Below are positions 17,058 through 25,848 of a stretch of DNA of 33,530 nt, in pieces (positions within the stretch are counted from its first letter, which is position 1; every line of letters starts with the position of its first letter). This DNA comes from Roseibacillus sp. Lineage in GTDB: Bacteria; Verrucomicrobiota; Verrucomicrobiia; Verrucomicrobiales; Akkermansiaceae. The notes beneath the pieces were generated by a model. The model worked only from the letters and a program-made list of their open reading frames with translations, made no database searches and was not told where the DNA came from. A program made the translations under genes and the position numbers. The DNA lies in NCBI GenBank assembly GCA_014240355.1, contig JAAZXD010000003.1, positions 1 through 33,530 on the forward strand. Direction: 5' to 3'.

Positions 17058-20045
17058 TCACTGCCGCGAACCCGGAACCACTTCCAGGATGACCTTCTTC
17101 CCTTTGCGCAGCACGGTGATTTTCACTTTCTCTCCCACCTTGAGGGACTCCAGCAGGTAGGTGTAGTCGTAGATATTCTTCACTTCCTTGCCCGACACGT
17201 TGACCACCACGTCACCGGCTTCGATGCCGGCCTTGTCGGCCGGACCGCCCTTGGTGGCACCCGAGAGTTTGACCCCCACAATATCACCCTGGGAATGGTC
17301 GGGAACGGTTCCCAGATAGGCCCGCAAGTTGGCCCGTCGCCCCTGCCCTTCAGGGCGTTCCACCTTGACGTAATCGGGCTCCTCACCAGCGGCGGCCAGG
17401 CCGCGGGCCACCAGAGCCATGAAACGCGTGACGCGCTCGGTCCCGGGGTAATTGATCTTGTCGGCAGTATCTCTGGGCGTGTGGTAATCATCGTGAGCAC
17501 CAGTGAAGGCGTTCAGAATCGGCACTTCGCGCAGGTAGAAGGATGTCGCATCCGTGGGCAGATAGGCATCGCTCTGCGTCTTGATGGACAATCCGACAGG
17601 GACGTTGCGCTGTTCGATGATCCCAGGCCAGATTGAACTGGATCCCGTCCCCTGGAGGACGAGGGATTTGTCGAGACGACCCACCATATCCATATTGAGA
17701 TTGGCCGCAAAAATCCCATTGAGCTTGGCGTCTTCATCGCCCTTCAACTTCCGGGCAACCTCCTTGACGAAATGGGAAGAACCGATCAATCCGATTTCCT
17801 CCCCGGACCAGGCCGCAAAGAGGACATCTCGCTTGAGCTTGAGTTTCCCGGCCTTCTGCTGAGAAGAGAGATACTGGGCGATCTCCAGCAAACCCGCCAC
17901 CCCCGAGGCGTTATCATCCGCACCAAAATGAATTTCCTGCGCCTCTTTTCCGGTGGCCCGCGAGCCCCCGCCATGGGTCCCCAGATGATCGACATGTGCC
18001 CCGAGAATAAGCGCCGGCCGCCTCTGGGCTTCCGGGTCCGCGGCGACCAGCCGTCCCACCACATTGCGGCCGGTTCGCTTCTGTTGGACAATGTCAATCC
18101 GGGCCCCGAGAGCGGCCTTGGGAATCTTCAGGCCCATCATCATCTCTCCCTTGTCGAGAATGGTCTGGATCTCCTTGAGATTCTTGCCGGTTGCCGCAAC
18201 CAATTTCTCGCCGATCTCCTTGCGCACCGAGAGTGCCGCGATACCGGAGTCCGCCATTGATGCATCATAGCTCAGTCTCACCAACTCCTCCCGCACCTTC
18301 GAATTCGGGCCGGCCACGAAGATGATTCCCCTGGCGCCCTTCTGGCGGGCCGTCATGGCCTTGTAGCGCATACTTGAGTAACGGGCAAACTGGCGGCGGC
18401 GCTCTGCGCTCACGTTTTCAGGTATGAAGCGGAGAGCCAGCACCCACTTGTCCTTTACCGCCAGATGGTAATAGCTGGAGTACATCTTCGTCTTGGAGCC
18501 ATCGGCATCCACCTGCCCTTCTGGGATCTCAATCCCGTATCCGGCGAAAACGATTTCCTCGGCCTTGATCTCTCCCAGCTGGGAAAAGGAAAGCGGACGC
18601 CAGTCCTCGTCTACCTTGAGGTCCAGTTCTTCATCCCCCGTCTTCAGGACGAGCGTGTTCCCCTTGCCGAGATCCATCCCCGCCGTGAACTCGAAGGGGT
18701 GAAAGTAGTTGTCGCCCAGAAAGGGTTTCAACCCGAACTCTTCGAAGGCTCGTGCCACGTAGGCGGTCGCCTTGCGCTCCCCCGGCGTGCCCGTCATCCG
18801 GCCCTCCAGTTCAGGGCCCGCCAGGTACTCGATATGGTGACGAAGGTCCCCCTGGTCAACCTTGGAAGTCGTGGCCGCCAACCCCGCAAGAGCCTTGGTG
18901 GAAAGTTCCACCTTGGGGTCCTCCTTGCCTTGAGGGGGCGTTCCCCGGACAGGCGCGGCGGCAAGAAGTTCGAGGGCAGCGCTGTGATTCCAGTCCGCCA
19001 GAAAAATCTGTGAACCCTTCTTGCCCGTCCGTTTGCTGGTCCAGGACAGGCGCTTCCCATCAGGGGAAAATGCAGGCAACCCGTCGAATCCGTCCGTCCA
19101 GGTCACCCGCACCGGTTCCCTGGCCCCAGCCGCGTCAACCAGGTAGAGCTCAAAGTTGGCGAAACCGTTCAGATTCGTTGCGAAGATGAGATACTCACCA
19201 CTCGAGTGGAAGTAGGGCGCCCACGACATCGCGTCCAGGGCAGTGAGCTGTTTCTCGTTACTCCCGTCGACATTCATGGTCCAGATCTCGGCCTGATCCC
19301 CTTCCCGGTTGAAACGCCGCCAACAGATCTTCGATCCATCCGCATTGAAGAACGCCCCGCCATCGTAACCGGGCTCCGACGTCAGCTGTTTCACATTGGA
19401 GCCATCCGCATCCATGATGAAGAGGTCCATCAGGAAGGAAGGATTGAGCTTGAACCACTCCCGGTCCTTTGCGCTGAGCCTGTCGGCATCGGAGTAGCCG
19501 AGACGGTTGGATCCAAAGACCACCTTACGCCCATCCGGTGAGTAGGCCCCCTCCGCATCGTAGCCTGGCGTCCTGGTCAGGTTACGGGATTTCTTCGTCT
19601 CCAGATCATACTCGTAGATGTCGAAGAAGGCATCGTAGTCCCAGGAATAACGCTTCTCCTTGCCCTCCGCCCGACGCTTCAACGCTTCCTCCTGTTTTTT
19701 CCTCGCATCGGGATCGCTGTGAGTGGAGGCGAACATGACCTTCTTCCCCCCGGGGTGAATCCAGGCACACGTCGTCTTGCCATGGCCGGGAGAGATGCGC
19801 TCGGTATCGCCGGTCTCCAGATCAATCAGGTAGATCTGGAAAAACGGATTATCCTTCTCCCGTTCACTCTGGAAAATCATCTTGCTCCCATCCGCACTGA
19901 AATAGCCCTCTCCGGCCCGCTTGCCCGCGAAGGTGAGCTGCCGGGTGGAGGAGAGAAGGCGCGCTTCGTTTTCTGCCGCCTCGTCCGCAAGGGCGGCCAC
20001 AGGCACACTCAAGGCGAGGGAAATCAGGAGATAAACAGTTCTCAT
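17058..20045 (-). CDS. Exported TolB-propeller / M28 metallopeptidase / PDZ protein
   Basis: A 995-aa protein with a signal peptide (MRTVYLLISLALSVPVAALA). Residues about 30-355 form a TolB-like propeller (repeats such as YFSADGSKMIFQSER, AYSPDGRKVVFGSNR, AFFNADGSKICW, AFSPDGKRLSWTSKR). About 400-890 is a Zn peptidase of family M28 with an inserted PA-type region: ligand candidates are His684 (LGAHVDHLG), Asp710 or 711 (GADDNASG), Glu749-Glu750 (WSGEEIGLIG), Asp786 (NMDMVGR) and His855 (HDDYHTPRDT). About 915-990 is a PDZ domain (GGPADKAGIEAGDVVVNVSG). It probably trims peptides in the periplasm. The start is ATG 20045; an ATG further up at 20114 adds 23 residues before the signal peptide. 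AGGA lies 8 nt before the ATG but overlaps the predicted -10 box. Confidence 0.88.
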   Translation of the reverse strand: MRTVYLLISLALSVPVAALADEAAENEARLLSSTRQLTFAGKRAGEGYFSADGSKMIFQSEREKDNPFFQIYLIDLETGDTERISPGHGKTTCAWIHPGGKKVMFASTHSDPDARKKQEEALKRRAEGKEKRYSWDYDAFFDIYEYDLETKKSRNLTRTPGYDAEGAYSPDGRKVVFGSNRLGYSDADRLSAKDREWFKLNPSFLMDLFIMDADGSNVKQLTSEPGYDGGAFFNADGSKICWRRFNREGDQAEIWTMNVDGSNEKQLTALDAMSWAPYFHSSGEYLIFATNLNGFANFELYLVDAAGAREPVRVTWTDGFDGLPAFSPDGKRLSWTSKRTGKKGSQIFLADWNHSAALELLAAAPVRGTPPQGKEDPKVELSTKALAGLAATTSKVDQGDLRHHIEYLAGPELEGRMTGTPGERKATAYVARAFEEFGLKPFLGDNYFHPFEFTAGMDLGKGNTLVLKTGDEELDLKVDEDWRPLSFSQLGEIKAEEIVFAGYGIEIPEGQVDADGSKTKMYSSYYHLAVKDKWVLALRFIPENVSAERRRQFARYSSMRYKAMTARQKGARGIIFVAGPNSKVREELVRLSYDASMADSGIAALSVRKEIGEKLVAATGKNLKEIQTILDKGEMMMGLKIPKAALGARIDIVQQKRTGRNVVGRLVAADPEAQRRPALILGAHVDHLGTHGGGSRATGKEAQEIHFGADDNASGVAGLLEIAQYLSSQQKAGKLKLKRDVLFAAWSGEEIGLIGSSHFVKEVARKLKGDEDAKLNGIFAANLNMDMVGRLDKSLVLQGTGSSSIWPGIIEQRNVPVGLSIKTQSDAYLPTDATSFYLREVPILNAFTGAHDDYHTPRDTADKINYPGTERVTRFMALVARGLAAAGEEPDYVKVERPEGQGRRANLRAYLGTVPDHSQGDIVGVKLSGATKGGPADKAGIEAGDVVVNVSGKEVKNIYDYTYLLESLKVGEKVKITVLRKGKKVILEVVPGSRQ

Positions 20046-20055
20046 GTGTGAAATC

Positions 20056-20084
20056 CTAATAGAATCAGGCCTCCTATACGTCAA
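20056..20084 (-). promoter_or_regulatory. Predicted promoter of the M28 peptidase gene
   Basis: Minus strand TTGACG (20084-20079), 17-nt spacer, TATTAG (20061-20056), then 10 nt to the ATG at 20045. The start of transcription would fall only a few bases before the ATG. The AGGA within TATTAGGA could instead act as a Shine-Dalgarno if transcription starts further upstream. Confidence 0.5.
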
Positions 20085-20139
20085 TCGTATGCTCGGAATT
20101 GCTTTTCGTTTCAAAATTCCTCACTGAGAGGCGCTCACC

Positions 20140-20835
20140 ATGCGCATCGACATCGTCACGCTCTTCCCCGAAATCGCCCTCGCGCCCCTGAACGAGAGTA
20201 TCATCAAACGGGCACAGGAGGCCGGGATCGTGGAGATTCACGCTCACGATCTGCGGTCCTGGGCGAAGGACAAACACCGCAAGACCGACGACTATCTCTG
20301 CGGGGGAGGCCAGGGCATGCTGCTCAAGCCGGAGCCTCTCTTCGCGGCGGTCGAAGACCTGCGCCAGGAATCAACCGTGGTGATCCTGGCAACCCCCCAG
20401 GGAAGGCCCTTCATGCAGAACGATGCCCACCGGCTCGCCACCTGTGATCATCTCCTCTTTCTCTGTGGCCATTACGAGGGTGTGGATCACCGGGTGATTG
20501 AGGAACTGGTCGACGAAGAAATCAGCATTGGTGACTACGTGCTGACAAATGGAGCTCTTGCCAGTGCGGTCATCTGCGATGCAGTAATCCGCCTCCTGCC
20601 CGGAGCCCTCGGCGACGAGCGGTCCCCCGAAGAGGAGTCCTTCTCGGATCCAAACCTGTTAGAAGCTCCCGCCTACACAAAGCCTGTCGATTTTCGAGGA
20701 CTCAAGGTTCCGGAGGTTCTCCTTTCGGGCCACCACGGCGAGATTGAAAGATGGAAACAGGCGCGCGCTCTGGAGCGCACCCGCAGAAATCGTTCCGATC
20801 TGCTCGATTCGCCACCTGAAGCGGAGGAGCAGTAA
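20140..20835 (+). CDS. trmD: tRNA (guanine-N1)-methyltransferase
   Basis: A 231-aa SPOUT-class enzyme that methylates G37 next to the anticodon with S-adenosylmethionine, preventing +1 frameshifts. Seen: MRIDIVTLFPEIALAPLNESI, DDYLCGGGQGMLLKPEPLF, LCGHYEGVDHRVIEELVDEE and the knot region SIGDYVLTNGALASAVICDA, plus the C-terminal KVPEVLLSGHHGEIERWK. GAGAGG 8 nt before the ATG is a fair ribosome site. In most bacteria trmD lies between rimM and rplS; here it stands apart from them, next to yicC and opposite the M28 gene. Confidence 0.95.
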   Translation: MRIDIVTLFPEIALAPLNESIIKRAQEAGIVEIHAHDLRSWAKDKHRKTDDYLCGGGQGMLLKPEPLFAAVEDLRQESTVVILATPQGRPFMQNDAHRLATCDHLLFLCGHYEGVDHRVIEELVDEEISIGDYVLTNGALASAVICDAVIRLLPGALGDERSPEEESFSDPNLLEAPAYTKPVDFRGLKVPEVLLSGHHGEIERWKQARALERTRRNRSDLLDSPPEAEEQ

Positions 20836-20919
20836 CCGTGGCACGATCCCCTTGCCCCTGACATTGCAGACCGGCGTTTCTCTCTCGCCACTGCTCACCG
20901 GCCGCTGATAGAAACGAGC

Positions 20920-21792
20920 ATGCACAGCATGACCGGATTTGGCCGCGGAACCCATGCCACTGAACGCGTTGTGATCCGCGTGGAGGCCTCCTCGGTCAAC
21001 CGCAAGCAGGGCGAGGTCCACTTTTTCATGCCCCGCGATCTCGCTGAACTGGAACCCCGCCTGCGCAAGCACGTCCTGGGCCGGATCACCCGCGGACGGA
21101 TCAACATCAACGTCAATCTCGAACACCCCAGCGGGGCGGGGGGCGGCATCCGGGTGGACATGGGGAAGGCCCGTGCCCTGAAAGCAGCCTTCACCACGCT
21201 GTCCGATGGCCTCGAACAGGAGCTCACCCCCGGGAGTAGCGACTACCTCCGCGCTCCCGATATCTTTGTCTTCGAAGAAGACTACCAAGTGGAAGAGATC
21301 TGGACCGCCCTGCAACCGGCTCTGGATGAGGCTCTTGACAGCCTGATCGAGATGCGCGCCGAGGAGGGTGCCGACCTCCAGGTCGAACTCGAACGTATCC
21401 TTGCCGCGCTTGAGGCCCTCACCCATGAGATTGAGGAGCATGCCCCCTCAGTTGTCACCGCACATCGCGAGAACCTCCTGCGCCGCCTCCGTGATGCGGA
21501 TCTGGATCTCGCTTCTGATGACGAGCGGATCCTCAAGGAGATCGCGCTCTTCGCCGACCGCTGCGAGATAACGGAAGAACTCGCCCGGTTGCGCTCACAC
21601 CTCCGGAAGTTCCACAACTATATCGAAAACTCCGGGGTAGTGGGGCGATCGATGGATTTCCTCTGCCAGGAGATCAATCGTGAGTTTAACACCATCGGAT
21701 CCAAAGCCAACGATGCCTCCCTTGCCCAGCTGGTCGTCACCGCCAAGACGGAACTCGAAAAGATCCGCGAACAGGTGCAGAATATCGAATAA
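20920..21792 (+). CDS. yicC: YicC/YloC-family endoribonuclease
   Basis: A 290-aa protein. The N-terminus MHSMTGFGRGTHATERVVIR, with VEASSVNRKQGEVHFFMPRD after it, is the hallmark of the family. The C-terminal part has DERILKEIALFADRCEITEE, RLRSHLRKFHNYIENSGVVG, SMDFLCQEINREFNTIGSKA and an end rich in KTELEKIREQVQNIE, all typical. Known members are single-strand RNA endonucleases linked to stationary phase and small-RNA turnover. In many genomes yicC lies next to gmk and rpoZ; here it follows trmD by 84 nt. No strong Shine-Dalgarno precedes the ATG. Confidence 0.93.
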   Translation: MHSMTGFGRGTHATERVVIRVEASSVNRKQGEVHFFMPRDLAELEPRLRKHVLGRITRGRININVNLEHPSGAGGGIRVDMGKARALKAAFTTLSDGLEQELTPGSSDYLRAPDIFVFEEDYQVEEIWTALQPALDEALDSLIEMRAEEGADLQVELERILAALEALTHEIEEHAPSVVTAHRENLLRRLRDADLDLASDDERILKEIALFADRCEITEELARLRSHLRKFHNYIENSGVVGRSMDFLCQEINREFNTIGSKANDASLAQLVVTAKTELEKIREQVQNIE

Positions 21793-21938
21793 GCTGGCCT
21801 CGGGTCAGAAACCACACCCACCTCTGCAGGACAATGACCGCCGGGGGAGACCGTGGCGATCGTCCCTCGACGAAGCGGAGCCCTGCCATCCCGGCTGCCA
21901 GTTCTCCACTCCGGACAACCGGCTTTCCCATTCACGGC

Positions 21939-21968
21939 TTGCCATCTGCGGCCGGGAAAGCGTATTCC
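21939..21968 (+). promoter_or_regulatory. Promoter candidate before the ROK-type gene
   Basis: TTGCCA (21939-21944, 5 of 6 to consensus), 18-nt spacer, TATTCC (21963-21968). Transcription would begin about 18 nt before the ATG at 21994. No Shine-Dalgarno follows. Confidence 0.35.
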
Positions 21969-21993
21969 GAACACGCGCCTCTTCCTTTCCACG

Positions 21994-23388
21994 ATGCAGC
22001 TTCCCTCCCCCCGGCATCTTCCTCCCCTCGATGAGCGCTTCCTGCCCGCTGCACTCTGGAACAGAGCATACCGGAAACTGGTGGACGCCGAGCCGGAGAG
22101 CCGCAACCTGCATCTCGCCCTTGCCCGCAAGGACGGCACAACCTTTCACCACCGCCTGCAAATCCTGCCCCATGAGGGCGGGAATGTGGAGCTCACCCGA
22201 AAATATGTTGAACGCACGGTCAAATTCCTCTTCTGGATGAAAGGTGGAAGCCGCCTCTACGTGGCGGGCAACGACGCAGTGGCGACCTTTCTGTCCGGAA
22301 TCTACTCGCCGGATGGCGCCCGCTCCTTCGACCGGGACATCGTGGGACATGGGATCTTCGGCGAACCCATTTCCGTTACCCCCTGCCAGCGGGAGGAGTT
22401 GCCCCCCGCCTCGGAGGAAAACATGGAGCTCGGCCGCAATCTTGACGGCTGCCGAATCGGATTTGATCTCGGTGGATCCGACCGCAAGGCCGCCGCCCTC
22501 ATCGACGGGGAGGTTGTTTTTTCCGAAGAAATCCCATGGGACCCCTACTTCCAGTCCGATCCACACTACCATCTCGAAGGAATCCGCGACAGCCTGCAAC
22601 GCGCCGCGGCCCACCTGCCACGGGTCGATGCCATCGGCGGATCGGCAGCTGGAGATTACATCAACAACGAAGTCCGGGTGGCTTCTCTCTTTCGGGGGAT
22701 CAAGGATCCTGCTGTTTTTGAGACGGAAGTGCGTCCGATCTTCCTCAAGCTGCAGGAGGAGTGGGAGGGAATCCCCTTCGTGGTCATCAACGACGGAGAG
22801 GTGACCGCCCTCGCCGGCTCCTTGAGCATGAATGCCAACGCCGTGCTCGGCATCTCGATGGGCACCTCCCTGGCGTCCGGCTACTGCACTCCCGGAGGCC
22901 GTATCACACCTTGGATCAACGAGCTGGCCTTTGCACCCATCGACTATCGCGACGACGCCCCCGAGGATGAATGGTCGGGCGACATCGGATGCGGAGTGCA
23001 GTACTTCTCCCAGCAGGGAGTTGCGCGGTTGGCTCCCGCCGCAGGTTTCGCGTTCGGGAAAATGGCCTTCCCCGAGCAACTGGCGGAGATCCAGAAGGCG
23101 ATGACCCGGGGCCATGAGGGAGCCCGCCGGATCTACGAAACGATCGGGGTGTGCTTCGGTTACACCATCGCGCACTACGCCGAGTTCTACGAGATCCAGA
23201 ACCTTCTCATCCTGGGCCGGGTGACCTCCGGAGAGGGTGGCGAACTCATCCTCGAAAAAGCTGCGGAAGTGCTGCAGGATGAGTTCCCGCAACTGGGCGA
23301 ACAGATCAACATGACCACTCCGGACGAACAGATGAAACGGCACGGACAGGCGGTGGCCGCTGCCAGCCTGCCGACCCTTGCTCCCTAG
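21994..23388 (+). CDS. ROK-family-like sugar kinase or regulator, with N-terminal extension
   Basis: A 464-aa protein. About 150 N-terminal residues (from MQLPSPRHLPPLDERF; VELTRKYVERTVKFLFWMKG; SFDRDIVGHGIFGEPISV) precede a sugar-kinase fold: GCRIGFDLGGSDRKAAALID (phosphate-1 type), VDAIGGSAAGDYINNEVRVA, VVINDGEVTALAGSL and VLGISMGTSLASGY. It lacks the usual ROK zinc motif CxCGxxGC. The frame is open to 21853, but the 47 extra residues there do not look like the family, so ATG 21994 is chosen. It is followed 16 nt later by a deacetylase gene, so both are likely co-transcribed. Phosphorylation of an amino sugar is inference from that pairing. Confidence 0.7.
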   Translation: MQLPSPRHLPPLDERFLPAALWNRAYRKLVDAEPESRNLHLALARKDGTTFHHRLQILPHEGGNVELTRKYVERTVKFLFWMKGGSRLYVAGNDAVATFLSGIYSPDGARSFDRDIVGHGIFGEPISVTPCQREELPPASEENMELGRNLDGCRIGFDLGGSDRKAAALIDGEVVFSEEIPWDPYFQSDPHYHLEGIRDSLQRAAAHLPRVDAIGGSAAGDYINNEVRVASLFRGIKDPAVFETEVRPIFLKLQEEWEGIPFVVINDGEVTALAGSLSMNANAVLGISMGTSLASGYCTPGGRITPWINELAFAPIDYRDDAPEDEWSGDIGCGVQYFSQQGVARLAPAAGFAFGKMAFPEQLAEIQKAMTRGHEGARRIYETIGVCFGYTIAHYAEFYEIQNLLILGRVTSGEGGELILEKAAEVLQDEFPQLGEQINMTTPDEQMKRHGQAVAAASLPTLAP

Positions 23389-23404
23389 CCTCCTTCCGTC
23401 TCCC

Positions 23405-24253
23405 ATGCATTTCTCCAGTCCCAGCGCCTCTATTTACGTCCCGCCCGGTCAAACCATCGAGGTCGCGGTTCCCCGGATCACCCACCTGGGGATCGGGGCC
23501 CACCAGGATGATCTTGAGTTCATGGCCTTTCACGGAATCGAGGCCTGTTATCGGCAGAACGACAAGTGGTTCGGGGGGGTCACCTGCACCAACGGGGCGG
23601 GGAGTTCCCGCACGGGCCTCTACAAGGACTACTCCGACGATGAGATGTGCGCCGTGCGCCGCCGCGAACAGGAGCAGGCCGCGGTGGTCGGGGAGTATGC
23701 CGCCATGGTTCAACTCGATTACCCGAGCAGCTCCATGAAGGATCCCTCCAACCCTTCACCGGTAGAGGACCTCCTCTCCATCCTGGAAGCAACCCGCCCA
23801 GAGGTGGTCTACACCCACAATCCGGCGGACAAGCACGCCACTCATGTAGCGGTCACCGCGGCCGTGCTGAAAGCGCTTCGAGCCCTCCCGCCCGAGGCAC
23901 AGCCCAGACAGGTCCTCGGTTGCGAAGTCTGGCGCGATCTTGACTGGATGCTCGATGCCGACAAGACCGTGCTCGACGTAAGCGGTCGCCCCAACCTGGC
24001 CGCCGCGATCGGTGGAATTTTCGATTCCCAGATTGCCGGCGGCAAACGCTACGATCTCGCCGTGCAGGGGCGACGTCTGGCCAATGCCACCTTCTTCGAT
24101 TCACACTCGGTCGACGATGCGGAGCAACTCTGGTTCGCCATGGACCTCACCCCGCTGGTCGACGATCCCGCCCTTGACCCTGTCGAGTTCACCGCTGCCT
24201 TCATCCGGCGTTTCGAGGAGGATGTCCGCGGCTCCCTTGGAAACTATTTCTGA
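23405..24253 (+). CDS. PIG-L/LmbE-family N-acetyl-sugar deacetylase
   Basis: A 282-aa protein. HLGIGAHQDDLEFMAFHGIE (about residues 23-42) is the zinc-site motif AHPDDxE with Gln for Pro, and YTHNPADKHATHVAV supplies the downstream His ligands, as in LmbE/MshB-type deacetylases that remove acetyl groups from N-acetylglucosamine derivatives. In between, NGAGSSRTGLYKDYSDDEM and VRRREQEQAAVVGEYA match the family layout. ATG 23405 chosen; an in-frame TTG at 23378 overlaps the upstream gene. No signal peptide is visible, so it is probably cytoplasmic and likely acts with the preceding kinase-like protein. Confidence 0.83.
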   Translation: MHFSSPSASIYVPPGQTIEVAVPRITHLGIGAHQDDLEFMAFHGIEACYRQNDKWFGGVTCTNGAGSSRTGLYKDYSDDEMCAVRRREQEQAAVVGEYAAMVQLDYPSSSMKDPSNPSPVEDLLSILEATRPEVVYTHNPADKHATHVAVTAAVLKALRALPPEAQPRQVLGCEVWRDLDWMLDADKTVLDVSGRPNLAAAIGGIFDSQIAGGKRYDLAVQGRRLANATFFDSHSVDDAEQLWFAMDLTPLVDDPALDPVEFTAAFIRRFEEDVRGSLGNYF

Positions 24254-24373
24254 CCCTTGGACCGACGCGACGGACACGCCCACAGTAACAAATCGTCGAC
24301 TCGTCAGCAGCCTGCCCCGTTTGGGTCCCTCTCTCTGCCCCTGACCCTGACCCCCCGAGAAGGCAAAGGCTCT

Positions 24374-24404
24374 TTGACACTTGCCCAAAATCCGCCATTT
24401 TAAC
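24374..24404 (+). promoter_or_regulatory. Promoter candidate of the 24436 exported-protein gene
   Basis: A perfect -35 box TTGACA at 24374-24379 is followed by TTTAAC (24399-24404), 19 nt later. The leader would be about 25 nt. No Shine-Dalgarno is seen before the ATG at 24436. Confidence 0.45.
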
Positions 24405-24435
24405 TTCTCGCTTCTCCCTCAACTCCCTGCGGTCA

Positions 24436-25740
24436 ATGCGATCACCCGCTGCTCCTCATCCTGCCTCTGTCCTGGCGATCACATGTGCCCTTGCACTGCC
24501 TGCGGGGACCCTGCTGGCAACCGGTCTTGAAAATGGCGAGATCCAGGCCAACGCACAGTTTCTCTCGGGCGGGCTGGCGATCGGAGCCGAACAGGAACTC
24601 ACCATGGAGGTGCGCTCGCCCGACCCCGGCCAGTTTCCACCGCTTCCCAATGCGGCACCAGCCCTCGCCCGGATTGATGCCGCCATGGCGGCTGTCACGC
24701 ACCTGACCACCGCAGGATCTTCCAGTGTGCTCAACCAGTTCAACTCCGCGGCCCAGTCCCTGGTCGAATACGTCGACAACCTTGTTGTCAGCGCGGAAGG
24801 GATCGCAGTGGGAACGGATTTGATTGTGACCGTGGCCTGGGAGGTCTCCGGGCGGACCGAGTTCAGTGCGCCTGATCGCATCCGCACGCGGAGCAGAGCC
24901 CTCCTTGAGGCGACCGGGATTGACCTTGATCCGGACCCTAATGCCCCTGATCCCCCCCGCCAGCAGTGGGCCCGCGACTTTTCGAACTACAACAAGAACA
25001 TCTCCGGTGAATTCGGACGGGTGAGCCTCGATTTTCTCGTCCAGGCTGGAACTCCCAATCCCGGAAACATCCGCCTCCGCACCGCCACCGGGGTGCTGGT
25101 CGGTGGGGCCGGATCGAATTTCACCGGGAATTACAACTGCCAGGCCAGAAGCGAACTGACTGTCACCCTGGTGGGCGCCATCGATGTCAGGACGACGGCG
25201 GGCCAGACTCTCTTTCGCTGGAACACCACCGCGCACTCCGGACTTGATTACGGATTCCGCGACGATGATCCGCCGGTGCCCCCTTCGCTCACGGTGGGAA
25301 ATTCCCCAGCTGGTGACGACTTCACCGCTCTGTCCTGGCAGTCCAACGAGAACCGCCACTATTTCGTGGAAATGACCACCGACGACACAAACTGGACCTT
25401 CCTCACCGAGGCAGGCGGCAGCGGGGATCTCATCGAAATCGACGTGATCGGGGATCCGCGGGTCACCGGATACCGCCTCCGGGAATTTTTCGGAAGTGAA
25501 TCACCGGATCACAATGTGCGCTCGCCCCACTTGCACGTCTTCCGGAAGGAGGGCAACGGATTGAAGGTCCGCCTGGCCTGGAACACTCATGCGCAGGAAA
25601 TCTACCAGCTCAATGAAGTGCTGCCTGACGGTATTCTCTCCCCGGTCTTCGCCGCTATCGGGGATGGCGGCGCGGTCTGGTTCGACTTCGAGCCCACCGG
25701 CTCCGGACGCGTGTTCCAGGTCACTGCCATTCAAAACTGA
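24436..25740 (+). CDS. Exported protein with verrucomicrobial C-terminal beta domain, unknown function
   Basis: A 434-aa protein with a signal peptide (hydrophobic core ASVLAITCALALPAGTLLA, residues 10-28). The middle part (about 30-280) is rich in Ala, Thr, Asn and beta strands with no domain I recognise; ALLEATGIDLDPDPNAPDPP contains a Pro/Asp linker. The C-terminal third has TALSWQSNENRHYFVEMTTD followed by DTNWTFL, which is the 'W-x-s-x-x-x-x-Y-x-V-E-x-s-x-D-x-x-N-W' pattern seen in many exported verrucomicrobial proteins, and KVRLAWNTHAQEIYQLNEVL repeats it in part. It is probably surface-exposed or secreted. No PEP-CTERM or sortase signal is seen at the end. Confidence 0.6.
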   Translation: MRSPAAPHPASVLAITCALALPAGTLLATGLENGEIQANAQFLSGGLAIGAEQELTMEVRSPDPGQFPPLPNAAPALARIDAAMAAVTHLTTAGSSSVLNQFNSAAQSLVEYVDNLVVSAEGIAVGTDLIVTVAWEVSGRTEFSAPDRIRTRSRALLEATGIDLDPDPNAPDPPRQQWARDFSNYNKNISGEFGRVSLDFLVQAGTPNPGNIRLRTATGVLVGGAGSNFTGNYNCQARSELTVTLVGAIDVRTTAGQTLFRWNTTAHSGLDYGFRDDDPPVPPSLTVGNSPAGDDFTALSWQSNENRHYFVEMTTDDTNWTFLTEAGGSGDLIEIDVIGDPRVTGYRLREFFGSESPDHNVRSPHLHVFRKEGNGLKVRLAWNTHAQEIYQLNEVLPDGILSPVFAAIGDGGAVWFDFEPTGSGRVFQVTAIQN

Positions 25741-25751
25741 ATAACTCTCCG

Positions 25752-25804
25752 GGGAACCGCAGGCCCCTTGCCATCCTTCACCATCGTGGAGCCTGACGGT
25801 TCCC
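25752..25804. terminator. Hairpin between converging genes (bidirectional terminator candidate)
   Basis: GGGAACCGCAGGC (25752-25764) pairs with GCCTGACGGTTCCC (25791-25804), 13 bp with one bulged A, around a loop of about 26 nt. It lies just after the stop at 25740 and before the hemB stop on the other strand. There is no T-run on either side, so termination would not be of the classic intrinsic type. Confidence 0.45.
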
Positions 25805-25848
25805 GCAATCCTCCGTCCCGGCTGGATCCTGGTTCATCGTGTGGATCC

